DNA of 5,822 bases from an uncultured Enterococcus sp. (lineage in GTDB: Bacteria > Bacillota > Bacilli > Lactobacillales > Enterococcaceae): the NCBI GenBank assembly GCA_946409145.1, contig CAMJVA010000104.1:1-5822 (forward strand). Direction: 5' to 3'. A model generated the notes under the pieces. It was not told the origin of the DNA. It did not search any database and worked only from the letters and a program-made list of their open reading frames with translations. Positions 1 through 5,822 of this stretch are shown here, piece by piece. The stretch's first letter is position 1, and each line of letters begins with the position of its first letter. The position numbers and the translations under genes were made by a program.

Positions 1-2106
1 TTCTTTTACTTCTTTCGTTTCTTCTTCCACAACTTCTTCTGTTGTTTCTGTCTCTAAGGCATCTTCTTTAGCTTGTTTTTCAAGTTCTTCTTTCACTTCA
101 TCAAAATCTTTCTTTTCTTCTGCTTGTTTTTGGGCGTCTTTTTCTTCTAAAGCCCGTTTAGCTTCTTCGAAAGTTTGAGCAGTGGTTTTTTCACTTGGAA
201 ATTCTCCTGTTTCTTGAGGCATTTTTCCTTCTTCAAATAAAGATTTAATTGCTTTAGCATCAAGGGTTTCATATTGTAATAAAGCTTCAGCAATTAAGCG
301 GTGTTTGTCTCTGTTTCCTTGGATAATTTCGTAAGCTTTTTGGTGTGCTTCATTCATAATGCGGCGAACCTCATTATCAATTTCAAAAGCAACTTGTTCA
401 GAGTAACCTTTTGTTTGACCATAATCACGACCAACAAAGACTTGATGGTTACCTTCATATTGAATTGGACCTAATTTTTCAGACATTCCATATTCAGTGA
501 CCATGGAACGAGCAATGCCAGTGGCTTGTTCAAAGTCATTAGAAGCTCCTGTGGACTGAACCCCAAAGACAACTTCTTCAGCTACTCGACCACCTAAAAG
601 TCCAACGATTTGTTCAAACATATCGTCTTTCGTTAATAAGAATTGATCTTCTTTTGGAAGAGCAATCATATATCCTCCAGCACGTCCTCTTGGGATAATC
701 GTTACTTTATGCACCACGCGAGCATTAGATAAAATCAAACCAACAATGGTATGTCCTGCTTCGTGGAAAGCCACCATTTCTCGTTCTTTTTTGGAAATCA
801 CTCGGTCTTTTTTCGCAGGACCGGCAATGACCCGATCTTCTGCTTCGTCAATATCAGAAGCATCAATTTTTTTCTTGTTCCGACGAGCAGCGACTAAAGC
901 CGCTTCGTTTAAGACATTTTCTAAATCAGCACCAGCAAAGCCTGGAGTTTGTTGGGCAACAACTTTCAAATCAACATCATCTGCTAAAGGTTTATTTCTA
1001 GCATGAACTTTCAAAATAGCTTCCCGACCTTTAACATCAGGGCGACCAACTAAAATTTGTCTATCAAAACGACCTGGACGTAAAAGAGCTGGATCTAATA
1101 CATCAGAACGGTTAGTAGCGGCAATGACAATAACCCCTTCGTTCCCGTCAAATCCATCCATTTCAACTAATAATTGGTTTAAAGTTTGTTCTCTTTCATC
1201 ATGACCGCCACCCATGCCGGCGCCACGTTGACGACCTACTGCATCAATTTCATCAATGAAGATAATCGCTGGAGCATTTTTCTTAGCTGTTTCAAATAAG
1301 TCACGTACCCGACTTGCTCCAACCCCGACAAACATTTCTACAAAGTCAGAACCAGAAATGGAATAAAATGGTACTCCTGCTTCACCAGCAACTGCTTTGG
1401 CTAATAAAGTTTTACCAGTTCCGGGAGGTCCTTCTAATAGTACCCCTGCTGGAATTCTCGCACCTAATTCCACAAAACGTCTTGGATCTTTTAAAAATTC
1501 AACCACTTCAACTAATTCTTGTTTTTCTTCTTCTGCACCAGCTACGTCAGAGAAACGTACCCGATTGGCTTTTTTGTCGGCTTCTTTGGCTTTTGATTTA
1601 CCAAAGTTCATCACTCGACCACCGCCGCCACCTTGTTGCCCTTGACCCATCATCATGTATAAGAAAAAGACCATAATGATAATTGGTAAGATACTAAATA
1701 AAAGTGACAACCATAAACCAGATGAAGCTTCTTCTTTAACCGTTAAATTGGTTCCTGTTTCCTCTGCAAGATCTTGTACTTTGGCAATACTTGCATCGTT
1801 AGCTAAAACAACGGTGGTAAAGCTTTTTGTTGCTACATTAGAAGACCCCCATAAAGGAAGACCTCCTGTATTTTCTACTTCTTGTTCTTCACCGTATTCT
1901 CCGGTAATTTTTAACACACCGTTAGACGGCTGCATGGTCACCTTTTCGATTTTTCCTTGTTCTAATTGTTGTGTGAACGTTGAATATTCGATATCAGGAG
2001 ACTGTTCCCCAGGATTGCCTAGGAAAAAATATCCTGCTAAACCAAGCAACAAGAGTAACAGCACATAATATAGGCCGTTTTTCATTCCGCCGCTTTTATT
2101 TTTCAT
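1..2106 (-). CDS. ftsH: ATP-dependent zinc metalloprotease FtsH (3' end beyond window)
   Basis: FtsH is a membrane-anchored AAA+ protease that forms hexamers, extracts misassembled membrane proteins and degrades them and some soluble regulators. I translated 702 codons without a stop, so the C-terminus lies outside the window. Two membrane segments are visible, at about residues 11-30 and 131-153, with an extracytoplasmic domain between them. A Gly-rich linker follows, then the AAA+ module: Walker A GPPGTGKT at 226-233, Walker B IIFIDE at 281-286, and the second region of homology from 331 with likely arginine fingers R343 and R346. The zinc site HEAGH is at 448-452 and the likely third ligand is D524. 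The peptidase domain ends near residue 630. Beyond it is a Glu/Lys-rich tail that makes the protein longer than E. coli FtsH (644 aa) or B. subtilis FtsH (about 637 aa). The ATG at 2106 has AGGAGG six bases upstream (2113-2118). Family assignment is certain; only the length of the tail is unknown. Confidence 0.98.
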   Translation of the reverse strand, partial: MKNKSGGMKNGLYYVLLLLLLGLAGYFFLGNPGEQSPDIEYSTFTQQLEQGKIEKVTMQPSNGVLKITGEYGEEQEVENTGGLPLWGSSNVATKSFTTVVLANDASIAKVQDLAEETGTNLTVKEEASSGLWLSLLFSILPIIIMVFFLYMMMGQGQQGGGGGRVMNFGKSKAKEADKKANRVRFSDVAGAEEEKQELVEVVEFLKDPRRFVELGARIPAGVLLEGPPGTGKTLLAKAVAGEAGVPFYSISGSDFVEMFVGVGASRVRDLFETAKKNAPAIIFIDEIDAVGRQRGAGMGGGHDEREQTLNQLLVEMDGFDGNEGVIVIAATNRSDVLDPALLRPGRFDRQILVGRPDVKGREAILKVHARNKPLADDVDLKVVAQQTPGFAGADLENVLNEAALVAARRNKKKIDASDIDEAEDRVIAGPAKKDRVISKKEREMVAFHEAGHTIVGLILSNARVVHKVTIIPRGRAGGYMIALPKEDQFLLTKDDMFEQIVGLLGGRVAEEVVFGVQSTGASNDFEQATGIARSMVTEYGMSEKLGPIQYEGNHQVFVGRDYGQTKGYSEQVAFEIDNEVRRIMNEAHQKAYEIIQGNRDKHRLIAEALLQYETLDAKAIKSLFEEGKMPQETGEFPSEKTTAQTFEEAKRALEEKDAQKQAEEKKDFDEVKEELEKQAKEDALETETTEEVVEEETKEVKE

Positions 2107-2137
2107 AGCTAACCTCCTAATTTTTTTACTATATTTA

Positions 2138-2164
2138 ATTTTACCACAAACTTGTTTTTCTAAA
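2138..2164 (-). promoter_or_regulatory. Possible extended -10 promoter for ftsH
   Basis: The 60-bp gap between hpt and ftsH contains TAAAAT (2138-2143) preceded by TGG (2144-2146), which fits a TGn extended -10. A weak -35-like TTTAGA lies at 2159-2164, but the spacer is only 15 bp. Transcription would start near 2131, giving a leader of about 25 nt that carries the AGGAGG ribosome site. No terminator hairpin separates hpt from ftsH, so read-through from tilS-hpt is also expected. An own promoter for ftsH is known in other Firmicutes; here it is inferred from weak elements in very AT-rich DNA. Confidence 0.35.
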
Positions 2165-2166
2165 GC

Positions 2167-2718
2167 CTATTTTGATTCATTTTCATAAACTTCTGGCTTT
2201 AAAATACCTACATAAGGTAAATTGCGATATTCTTCAATGTAATCTAAGCCATAACCTACTACAAATTCTCCTGGAACTTTAAAACCAATATAATCAGCTG
2301 TAATGGCTTTTGTTCTTCCGGAAGGCTTATCTAATAAGGTTACAATTTTCACAGATTTTGCTTGACGATATTTAAATAAATCCACTAAATAAGACAAGGT
2401 TAACCCTGTATCAATAATGTCTTCTACAATTAAAATATCTCTTCCAGCTACATTGGTGTCTAAATCTTTTAAGATTTTCACTTCCCCTGAAGAGTAAGTT
2501 TCTCTGCCATAACTAGACACATCCATGAAATCAATTTCCATTGGCATATCACAGGCTCTAATAATATCGGCCATAAAAGGGACCGCACCTTTTAAAATCC
2601 CCACGACTAAAGGTGTTTTTCCTTCATAGTCTTTGGTTAAAATTTTCCCCAATTCTTGGGTTTTTTCTTGAATTTGTTCTTGGGTAATTAAAATTTCTAA
2701 AATGTCCTTTTCTAACAT
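2167..2718 (-). CDS. hpt: Hypoxanthine-guanine phosphoribosyltransferase
   Basis: This cytosolic purine-salvage enzyme converts hypoxanthine or guanine plus PRPP to IMP or GMP. At 183 aa it has the usual length of the bacterial type I phosphoribosyltransferase family. The LKGA loop is at residues 42-45. The PRPP-binding signature ILIVEDIIDTGLTL is at 95-108, with the paired acidic residues E99 and D100. The late conserved VGYGLDY segment is at 154-160, followed by the RNLPYVGIL stretch typical of the family. The ATG at 2718 overlaps the tilS stop by 7 bases (ATGTTAG). Its ribosome site AAAGGAG (2724-2730) lies inside the end of tilS, five bases from the start, so the two genes are very probably translationally coupled. 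In B. subtilis, HprT has been reported to form a complex with TilS that activates ftsH, the next gene here. Confidence 0.97.
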   Translation of the reverse strand: MLEKDILEILITQEQIQEKTQELGKILTKDYEGKTPLVVGILKGAVPFMADIIRACDMPMEIDFMDVSSYGRETYSSGEVKILKDLDTNVAGRDILIVEDIIDTGLTLSYLVDLFKYRQAKSVKIVTLLDKPSGRTKAITADYIGFKVPGEFVVGYGLDYIEEYRNLPYVGILKPEVYENESK

Positions 2719-4004
2719 ATAATCTCCTTTGCCATTGAAGTGTTGATATAGATAAGTCTGTAAAACATTTTAGCAGTTTCCCCTTGGTAACTCAAATAAG
2801 ATTTTCCATTTGGGATCATCCATAAGATATTTTTAAACTTATCTGCTACCACCCACTGATTTTGTCTTATTTCTTGGGGAATTTTTTCATCAATGAAATA
2901 CCGTCGTAGCTTTTTAGTGTACCCTTCTTTTTTTAGTTTAATCACATCTCCTTGTTCCGGATGACGAATAACTAAATTTTCTACAGGTTCATAAATGGAA
3001 ATAAAGTAACATTTTCCTTCTTGAGGCCAAGAAATTGGATAATTTTCTTGAAATAATCCGACTTTTTCTGTGGCACTTAGTTTAACCCAAGTATTTAAAG
3101 AAAGGACTTGCGGTGAAAAAGGTAAAATTTCTTGGGGGTTTTTTTCAAAAAATACTAAAGTATCTTCTTTCACCTGTAAGGTTTTATCTTTTAGTACCAA
3201 GGTGCCATAAGTTTTTTTATTTAAAAAGGAATGGAGTTGTTTTTTTTCTTCTGGAGAAAAGAAAAGCTTTTCCTCTTTTAACCATAAGTCAAAATAACTC
3301 TTTTGGAAGTTTTCTGGAAGAAGTTTATACAAACTTAAGGAAAACTTACCTTGGAGTTTGGGAAATTCTAAAGAGGTTAATTCCTCATTGAGTTGATAAA
3401 AATGTTTTAGCACTTGGGGATTTTCTTTTTTTAATAAAGGTAAAATTTCTTTTCGATACCGATTTCTCGTATAAGTTAAATCTTCATTAGACGCATCTTC
3501 AAAATAAGTCAGCTCATGTTTTTTAGCGTATGCATATAATTCTTCTTTAGGAAAGGGTAATAAGGGACGGTACAAGGTGCCTTTTCCAAAAGGTTGGGTT
3601 TTTAAAAAGGCTAAATTTTTCAGCTGCGTCCCTCTGGTTACTTTCATTAAAAAAGTTTCTCCCAGATCATCTAAATGATGAGCAGTAAGTAAGATACTTT
3701 TTTCGGTTAAATTTTCCTTGAAAAACTCATACCGGAAATGTCGGCCTATTTCTTCCGTGAATTTGTCTTCTTTAAAATATTTAATGTTTAACGTTAAATT
3801 TTTTTCTTTGACGTATTTTTTTAAAAAATCCGTTTCTGTTGCCGCTTCTTTTCTTAGACCATAATTTACGTGAAGCAAGTGTGGTTTTAGATTCATTTTT
3901 AATAAAATGTCTAAAAGAACCATGGAGTCCACTCCTCCAGAAATTGCTAAAAAATAAGTTTGGTCTTTTAAAAGACTTTTTCTTAAGGTTTTTTCTAATT
4001 CCAA
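2712..4004 (-). CDS. tilS: tRNA(Ile)-lysidine synthase TilS
   Basis: TilS attaches lysine to C34 of the CAU-anticodon tRNA-Ile2 using ATP, which changes its decoding from AUG to AUA and its charging from Met to Ile. It is normally essential. The 430-aa product shows the N-type ATP pyrophosphatase P-loop SGGVDS at residues 22-27, AHHLDD at 108-113, a DxSN...RNRYR block at 170-184, and a C-terminal tRNA-binding domain with RHPEQGD (347-353) and KKLRRYFIDEKIP (364-376). Length and domain order match Firmicute TilS. The start appears to be TTG at 4004: the next in-frame Met is M28, inside the P-loop, and no ATG lies between the upstream in-frame stop and the TTG, which has a good ribosome site. 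The gene is separate from hpt, unlike in Listeria where the two are fused. Homopolymer A runs are present but the frame is intact. Confidence 0.96.
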   Translation of the reverse strand: MELEKTLRKSLLKDQTYFLAISGGVDSMVLLDILLKMNLKPHLLHVNYGLRKEAATETDFLKKYVKEKNLTLNIKYFKEDKFTEEIGRHFRYEFFKENLTEKSILLTAHHLDDLGETFLMKVTRGTQLKNLAFLKTQPFGKGTLYRPLLPFPKEELYAYAKKHELTYFEDASNEDLTYTRNRYRKEILPLLKKENPQVLKHFYQLNEELTSLEFPKLQGKFSLSLYKLLPENFQKSYFDLWLKEEKLFFSPEEKKQLHSFLNKKTYGTLVLKDKTLQVKEDTLVFFEKNPQEILPFSPQVLSLNTWVKLSATEKVGLFQENYPISWPQEGKCYFISIYEPVENLVIRHPEQGDVIKLKKEGYTKKLRRYFIDEKIPQEIRQNQWVVADKFKNILWMIPNGKSYLSYQGETAKMFYRLIYINTSMAKEIIC

Positions 4005-4008
4005 GGCA

Positions 4009-4017
4009 TCACCTTCT
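4009..4017 (-). promoter_or_regulatory. Ribosome binding site selecting the TTG start of tilS
   Basis: On the minus strand AGAAGGTGA pairs well with the 3' end of 16S rRNA (complement of AAGGAGGTGA, one mismatch) and ends four bases before the TTG codon at 4004-4002. An ATG at 4009-4007 overlaps this site, but it is out of frame and reaches a TAG within a few codons, so it cannot be the tilS start. The TTG start would be expected to keep TilS synthesis low. Confidence 0.7.
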
Positions 4018-4066
4018 TGAAAATAAACTTGTGCTTATTGACTGCTTTTATCATTTATTAAGAATG

Positions 4067-4100
4067 AAGAGAGTGGGATATAAACCTGTCCCACTCTCTT
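4067..4100 (-). terminator. Perfect 12-bp hairpin between yabR and tilS, probable terminator or attenuator
   Basis: The arms AAGAGAGTGGGA (4067-4078) and TCCCACTCTCTT (4089-4100) are perfectly complementary around a 10-base loop. The hairpin begins 9 bases after the yabR stop codon and ends about 60 bases before tilS. Downstream of it on the minus strand the sequence is only moderately T-rich (CATTCTTAATAA), with no true T-tract, so termination is probably partial and tilS may be reached by read-through. It could instead be an mRNA-stabilising or processing element. I see no convincing promoter between the hairpin and tilS. Confidence 0.5.
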
Positions 4101-4109
4101 ATGTTATCT

Positions 4110-4571
4110 TTAGTTACGGCGTCCTCCACGACCTCCGCGTTTTCCTTCTGTGTTTCTTTTAATAGAAGAAAGGCGATCATCAGAATCCTTTAAAAAGTTA
4201 CTCATTAAACTATCAAAATCTTGTTTTTGATTTTGCATTGGACTAGCTTTTTTCGGAGCTTGATGGCGATTATCCCGATCTTTATGTTCAAATTTTCCCT
4301 TTGGTGGGTATTTTTTTTCTGGACGAGGTGGTTGACTCTCGTCAGCTTGGCGAATAGAAAGACCGATTTTACCGTCATTTCCTACTGAAGTTACTTTTAC
4401 CGTTACTTCATCTCCCACGCTTAAAACATCGTGGATGTCTTTGACAAAGCCATTTGAAACTTCACTGATATGGACTAAGCCGGTTTTTTTCTCCCCCAAA
4501 TCGATGAAGGCTCCGAAATTAGTGATTCCGGATACTTTTCCTTGTAACTTTGCTCCTACTTCAATTGCCAT
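4110..4571 (-). CDS. yabR: S1-domain RNA-binding protein, YabR/CvfD type
   Basis: This is a small cytosolic S1-domain protein of the general stress protein 13 family. Relatives include B. subtilis YabR and YugI and the pneumococcal post-transcriptional regulator CvfD. The S1 OB-fold covers residues 5-75, with ITNFGAFIDL (16-25), GLVHISE (31-37) and the closing GKIGLSIRQ (67-75). A charged, Pro-rich linker follows at about 76-117. The tail ends in a segment (118-141, including FLKDSDDRLSSIKR) that I recognise from YabR orthologues, then a basic KRGGRGGRRN terminus that probably adds non-specific RNA contact. It lies 35 bp after divIC and shares its promoter, and it is followed by a hairpin. 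AAGGAGGAG (4582-4590) provides the ribosome site, with a rather long spacing of 10-12 bases to the ATG. An association with 30S ribosomes is known for the family; the exact target RNAs here cannot be read from sequence. Confidence 0.92.
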   Translation of the reverse strand: MAIEVGAKLQGKVSGITNFGAFIDLGEKKTGLVHISEVSNGFVKDIHDVLSVGDEVTVKVTSVGNDGKIGLSIRQADESQPPRPEKKYPPKGKFEHKDRDNRHQAPKKASPMQNQKQDFDSLMSNFLKDSDDRLSSIKRNTEGKRGGRGGRRN

Positions 4572-4606
4572 AAAAAAATTGCTCCTCCTTAAAAGCTTTT
4601 CCCTGT

Positions 4607-5029
4607 TTATTTATCTTCAGTCGACATACTTGTCGAACTTTGATCAGTAGTATCTGCTACACTTTCACTTGGTACCGTGTAGACTTTTTCCCCATTTTTA
4701 GAAAGTAAGTAGCGACTTCTCGCTAATTTTCCTAAATAATCCTCATCTTTTAAAAGTGAGACATCATCTGACAGGTCTGTTTCTTTTTTTGCTAACTCTG
4801 CTTCTTTTTTAGTCATTTCTGTTTCTTGATTGCGAAGACTCATGAGTTTGCTACCATCTTTAAGCACATGGTAAGCGGAAAAACCTAAGATGACTAAGGC
4901 CAAAATCAGTATCACCGATAGCCGACGTCTTTTATAGGTCAAGCGTTTTTGTTCTGCCTGAAATTTTGCCAACTGGGCTTTATGATACTCATTGTTTAAA
5001 GGGGCAATCTTATTCCCTTTTTTTGCCAT
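4607..5029 (-). CDS. divIC: Septum formation initiator DivIC (FtsB family)
   Basis: DivIC is a bitopic membrane protein of the divisome. With DivIB/FtsQ and FtsL it regulates septal peptidoglycan synthesis at mid-cell. The 140-aa protein has a basic cytoplasmic N-terminus (about residues 1-36), one membrane segment at about 37-54, and then an extracellular coiled coil at about 58-97 rich in Lys and Glu. The conserved post-coil segment EDYLGKLARSRYLLSKNGEK is at 96-115. The last 20 residues are Ser/Thr-rich and probably disordered. The ATG at 5029 has a strong AAGGAGG ribosome site with 7-base spacing. A strong promoter lies just upstream (5059-5087), so divIC begins its own transcription unit with yabR. 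Its position between an S4 gene and an S1 gene matches the DivIC locus of Firmicutes, which supports DivIC over the paralogue FtsL. Confidence 0.94.
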   Translation of the reverse strand: MAKKGNKIAPLNNEYHKAQLAKFQAEQKRLTYKRRRLSVILILALVILGFSAYHVLKDGSKLMSLRNQETEMTKKEAELAKKETDLSDDVSLLKDEDYLGKLARSRYLLSKNGEKVYTVPSESVADTTDQSSTSMSTEDK

Positions 5030-5058
5030 AGTAGACCCTCCTTAAGGTTTCACCACCC

Positions 5059-5087
5059 ATTATAACAGCTTAAAAATACCTTGTCTA
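5059..5087 (-). promoter_or_regulatory. Strong sigma-A promoter for divIC-yabR
   Basis: On the minus strand, TAGACA (5082-5087, five of six bases of TTGACA) is followed by exactly 17 bp and then a perfect TATAAT (5059-5064). TGT directly precedes it, so the -10 is also extended (TGnTATAAT). Transcription would start near 5052, leaving a leader of about 23 nt that contains the AAGGAGG site for divIC. The -35 begins three bases after the rqcP stop codon, so nearly the whole 61-bp gap is promoter plus leader. This is the best promoter in the window. Confidence 0.85.
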
Positions 5088-5090
5088 ATG

Positions 5091-5360
5091 CTAATTTTCT
5101 TCTTTTGCCACTGCTTCTTCTTTTAAAATTTCATACATTTCACTGGCAGCATCTTTTTTAACCACTTCTTTTGTAGAAAGAACTTTTGCCACTAAAGTTT
5201 TATTCCCAAACTTAATGGTTAATTCATCCCCAATTTTAATATCTGTAGAAGATTTTGCTACTTTACCATTAACTAAAATTCGGCCTTTATCGGCTACTTC
5301 TTTAGCTACCGTACGACGTTTAATAATTCTAGAAACTTTTAAATATTTATCTAAGCGCAT
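5091..5360 (-). CDS. rqcP: RqcP/YabO, S4-domain ribosome-associated quality control protein
   Basis: RqcP is a small RNA-binding protein of the Hsp15-like S4 family. In B. subtilis it binds stalled 50S subunits that still carry peptidyl-tRNA and works with RqcH to add C-terminal alanine tails that mark the chain for degradation. The 89-aa protein starts directly with the S4 fold (MRLDKYLKVSRIIKRRTVA...), including R2 and R16, the latter at the position reported as functionally important in B. subtilis. It continues through GRILVNGKVAKSS (26-38) and a beta segment to about residue 65. The last 25 residues are charged and Glu/Lys-rich. The ATG lies one base after the stop of the upstream flippase gene (TAAGATG). 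Its ribosome site GAAAGG (5369-5374) is inside that gene, so coupled translation is likely. E. coli Hsp15 is a longer relative; size and context favour RqcP. Confidence 0.93.
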   Translation of the reverse strand: MRLDKYLKVSRIIKRRTVAKEVADKGRILVNGKVAKSSTDIKIGDELTIKFGNKTLVAKVLSTKEVVKKDAASEMYEILKEEAVAKEEN

Positions 5361-5361
5361 C

Positions 5362-5822
5362 TTATTTTCCTTTCTTGGCGGTAAAGAATCGCCAAATTTC
5401 TTTTCCCTTTGGTAACATTAACCACTCTCTTAAAGTAAATAAATCGACTCTAACAGTCCCATATAAAAACCACATTAACCCAATGACAACGCCTAAAAGA
5501 CTGAATAAAATGGCACTGAGTCGACTGTGATAAACAAAAGGGCTCACAATGGTTTCATAAGCAAAAAGAATAATGCCCATGGAAAAAGAAATTCCTAATA
5601 ATTTTTTTAAAAATCCTTGTTGTGTGTAAAACTTCTTTAATTTTTTTCCTGAATGACTTCCTAAATAAAGCAAGGTGCCTAAAAGACCCAAAACAGTCGA
5701 CCAGCTACTACCTAGAGTTCCTAAATGATAGGTTAAAAAATAGATACTGGCTATTTTAATGCCTAAGCCTAAAAAAGCGCCTTTTAAAGGAATTAAATAA
5801 TTATTTTGACTTTGCAAAATAT
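5362..5822 (-). CDS. C-terminal part of a polysaccharide/lipid flippase-like membrane protein (YabM/SpoVB/MurJ-like), 5' end beyond window
   Basis: Only the last 152 residues and the stop are in the window; the frame stays open to the right edge, so a TTG at 5817 should not be taken as the start. Numbering from that codon, four membrane segments are visible at about residues 13-33, 38-54, 72-92 and 99-121, joined by short basic loops, with a Lys-rich cytoplasmic-looking end (TAKKGK). The opening LQSQNNYLIPLKGAF resembles the loop before the last helices of MATE-fold exporters (MVF/polysaccharide biosynthesis family). In Firmicutes a YabM-type member of this family sits upstream of the S4 gene. 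Such proteins flip lipid-linked precursors or polysaccharide units across the membrane, but the substrate here cannot be inferred from the fragment. Identification rests on topology, synteny and partial sequence recognition. Confidence 0.78.
   Translation of the reverse strand, partial: ILQSQNNYLIPLKGAFLGLGIKIASIYFLTYHLGTLGSSWSTVLGLLGTLLYLGSHSGKKLKKFYTQQGFLKKLLGISFSMGIILFAYETIVSPFVYHSRLSAILFSLLGVVIGLMWFLYGTVRVDLFTLREWLMLPKGKEIWRFFTAKKGK

Noticed and set aside
746..1006. Plus-strand open frame of 86 codons
   Set aside because: It is antisense to the FtsH peptidase/AAA+ coding region, has Ser/Lys-rich sequence typical of a shadow frame, and resembles no family.
1314..1676. Plus-strand frames of 120 and 82 codons overlapping each other
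   Set aside because: Both lie antisense to the Walker A and linker part of ftsH. The translations are repetitive Leu- or Pro-rich shadows without a ribosome site that would single them out.
1655..2068. Plus-strand open frame of 137 codons
   Set aside because: It is antisense to the N-terminal third of ftsH, which is unambiguous on the minus strand. No domain or membrane signature is recognisable.
3138..3144. A AAA AAC slippery heptamer in frame in tilS (residues 287-289)
   Set aside because: It matches a -1 frameshift heptamer, but no strong downstream hairpin or pseudoknot is evident, and such runs are common in AT-rich genes. TilS is full length in the zero frame.
3240..3247. Run of eight A on the coding strand of tilS, and a similar run in yabR at 4311-4318
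   Set aside because: Runs of this length could allow some polymerase slippage, but both genes are intact and the runs encode ordinary Glu-Lys-Lys codons. This is weak evidence of any programmed event.
3839..4162. Plus-strand frame of 107 codons crossing the tilS/yabR gap
   Set aside because: It runs antisense through the TilS P-loop region, the hairpin and the YabR tail. It looks like a chance frame, and there is no promoter or family match.
5815..5817. TTG as the start codon of the membrane protein at the right edge
   Set aside because: The frame remains open to the edge, the fragment begins partway through a multi-span transporter, and only about 5 bases remain upstream, too few to show a ribosome site. 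It is an internal Leu codon.

Overview
This window looks like a conserved housekeeping block of an AT-rich, low-GC Gram-positive, most likely a non-sporulating member of the Lactobacillales. The protein sequences and gene order feel closest to Enterococcaceae such as Enterococcus, Vagococcus or Tetragenococcus. That family-level guess is from recognition only, since no database search was possible. Every gene I can support is on the minus strand, so transcription runs from high to low coordinates. The synteny matches the divIC-tilS-hpt-ftsH neighbourhood of Bacillus subtilis, but the sporulation genes that lie there in Bacillus (yabP, yabQ, spoIIE) are missing, and so is yabN in the part visible here.

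In transcription order, the window opens at the right edge with the C-terminal 152 residues of a multi-membrane-span lipid/polysaccharide flippase-like protein (5362-5822). After a 1-base gap comes the S4-domain protein RqcP/YabO (5091-5360). A very strong sigma-A-type promoter lies between rqcP and divIC (5059-5087). It drives divIC (4607-5029) and the S1-domain RNA-binding gene yabR (4110-4571). A perfect 12-bp hairpin (4067-4100) then sits between yabR and tilS. Next come tilS (2712-4004, apparently with a TTG start) and hpt (2167-2718), which overlap by 7 bases. After a 60-bp gap with a possible weak promoter comes ftsH, whose first 702 codons fill positions 1-2106 and run off the left edge.

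The genes cover several core functions: cell-envelope precursor transport, rescue of stalled ribosomes (RqcP), division-septum assembly (DivIC), RNA-level regulation (YabR), tRNA-Ile2 decoding (TilS), purine salvage (Hpt) and membrane-protein quality control (FtsH). TilS and HprT have been reported to act together as an activator of ftsH in B. subtilis, which gives the tilS-hpt-ftsH order possible regulatory meaning.

I see no mobile element, CRISPR array, RNA gene or undescribed system here. The points worth a second look are small: the divIC promoter, the hairpin, the TTG start and gene overlap, and the long acidic FtsH tail. No stretch over 300 bases lacks a gene. The longest intergenic gap is 105 bases (4005-4109).
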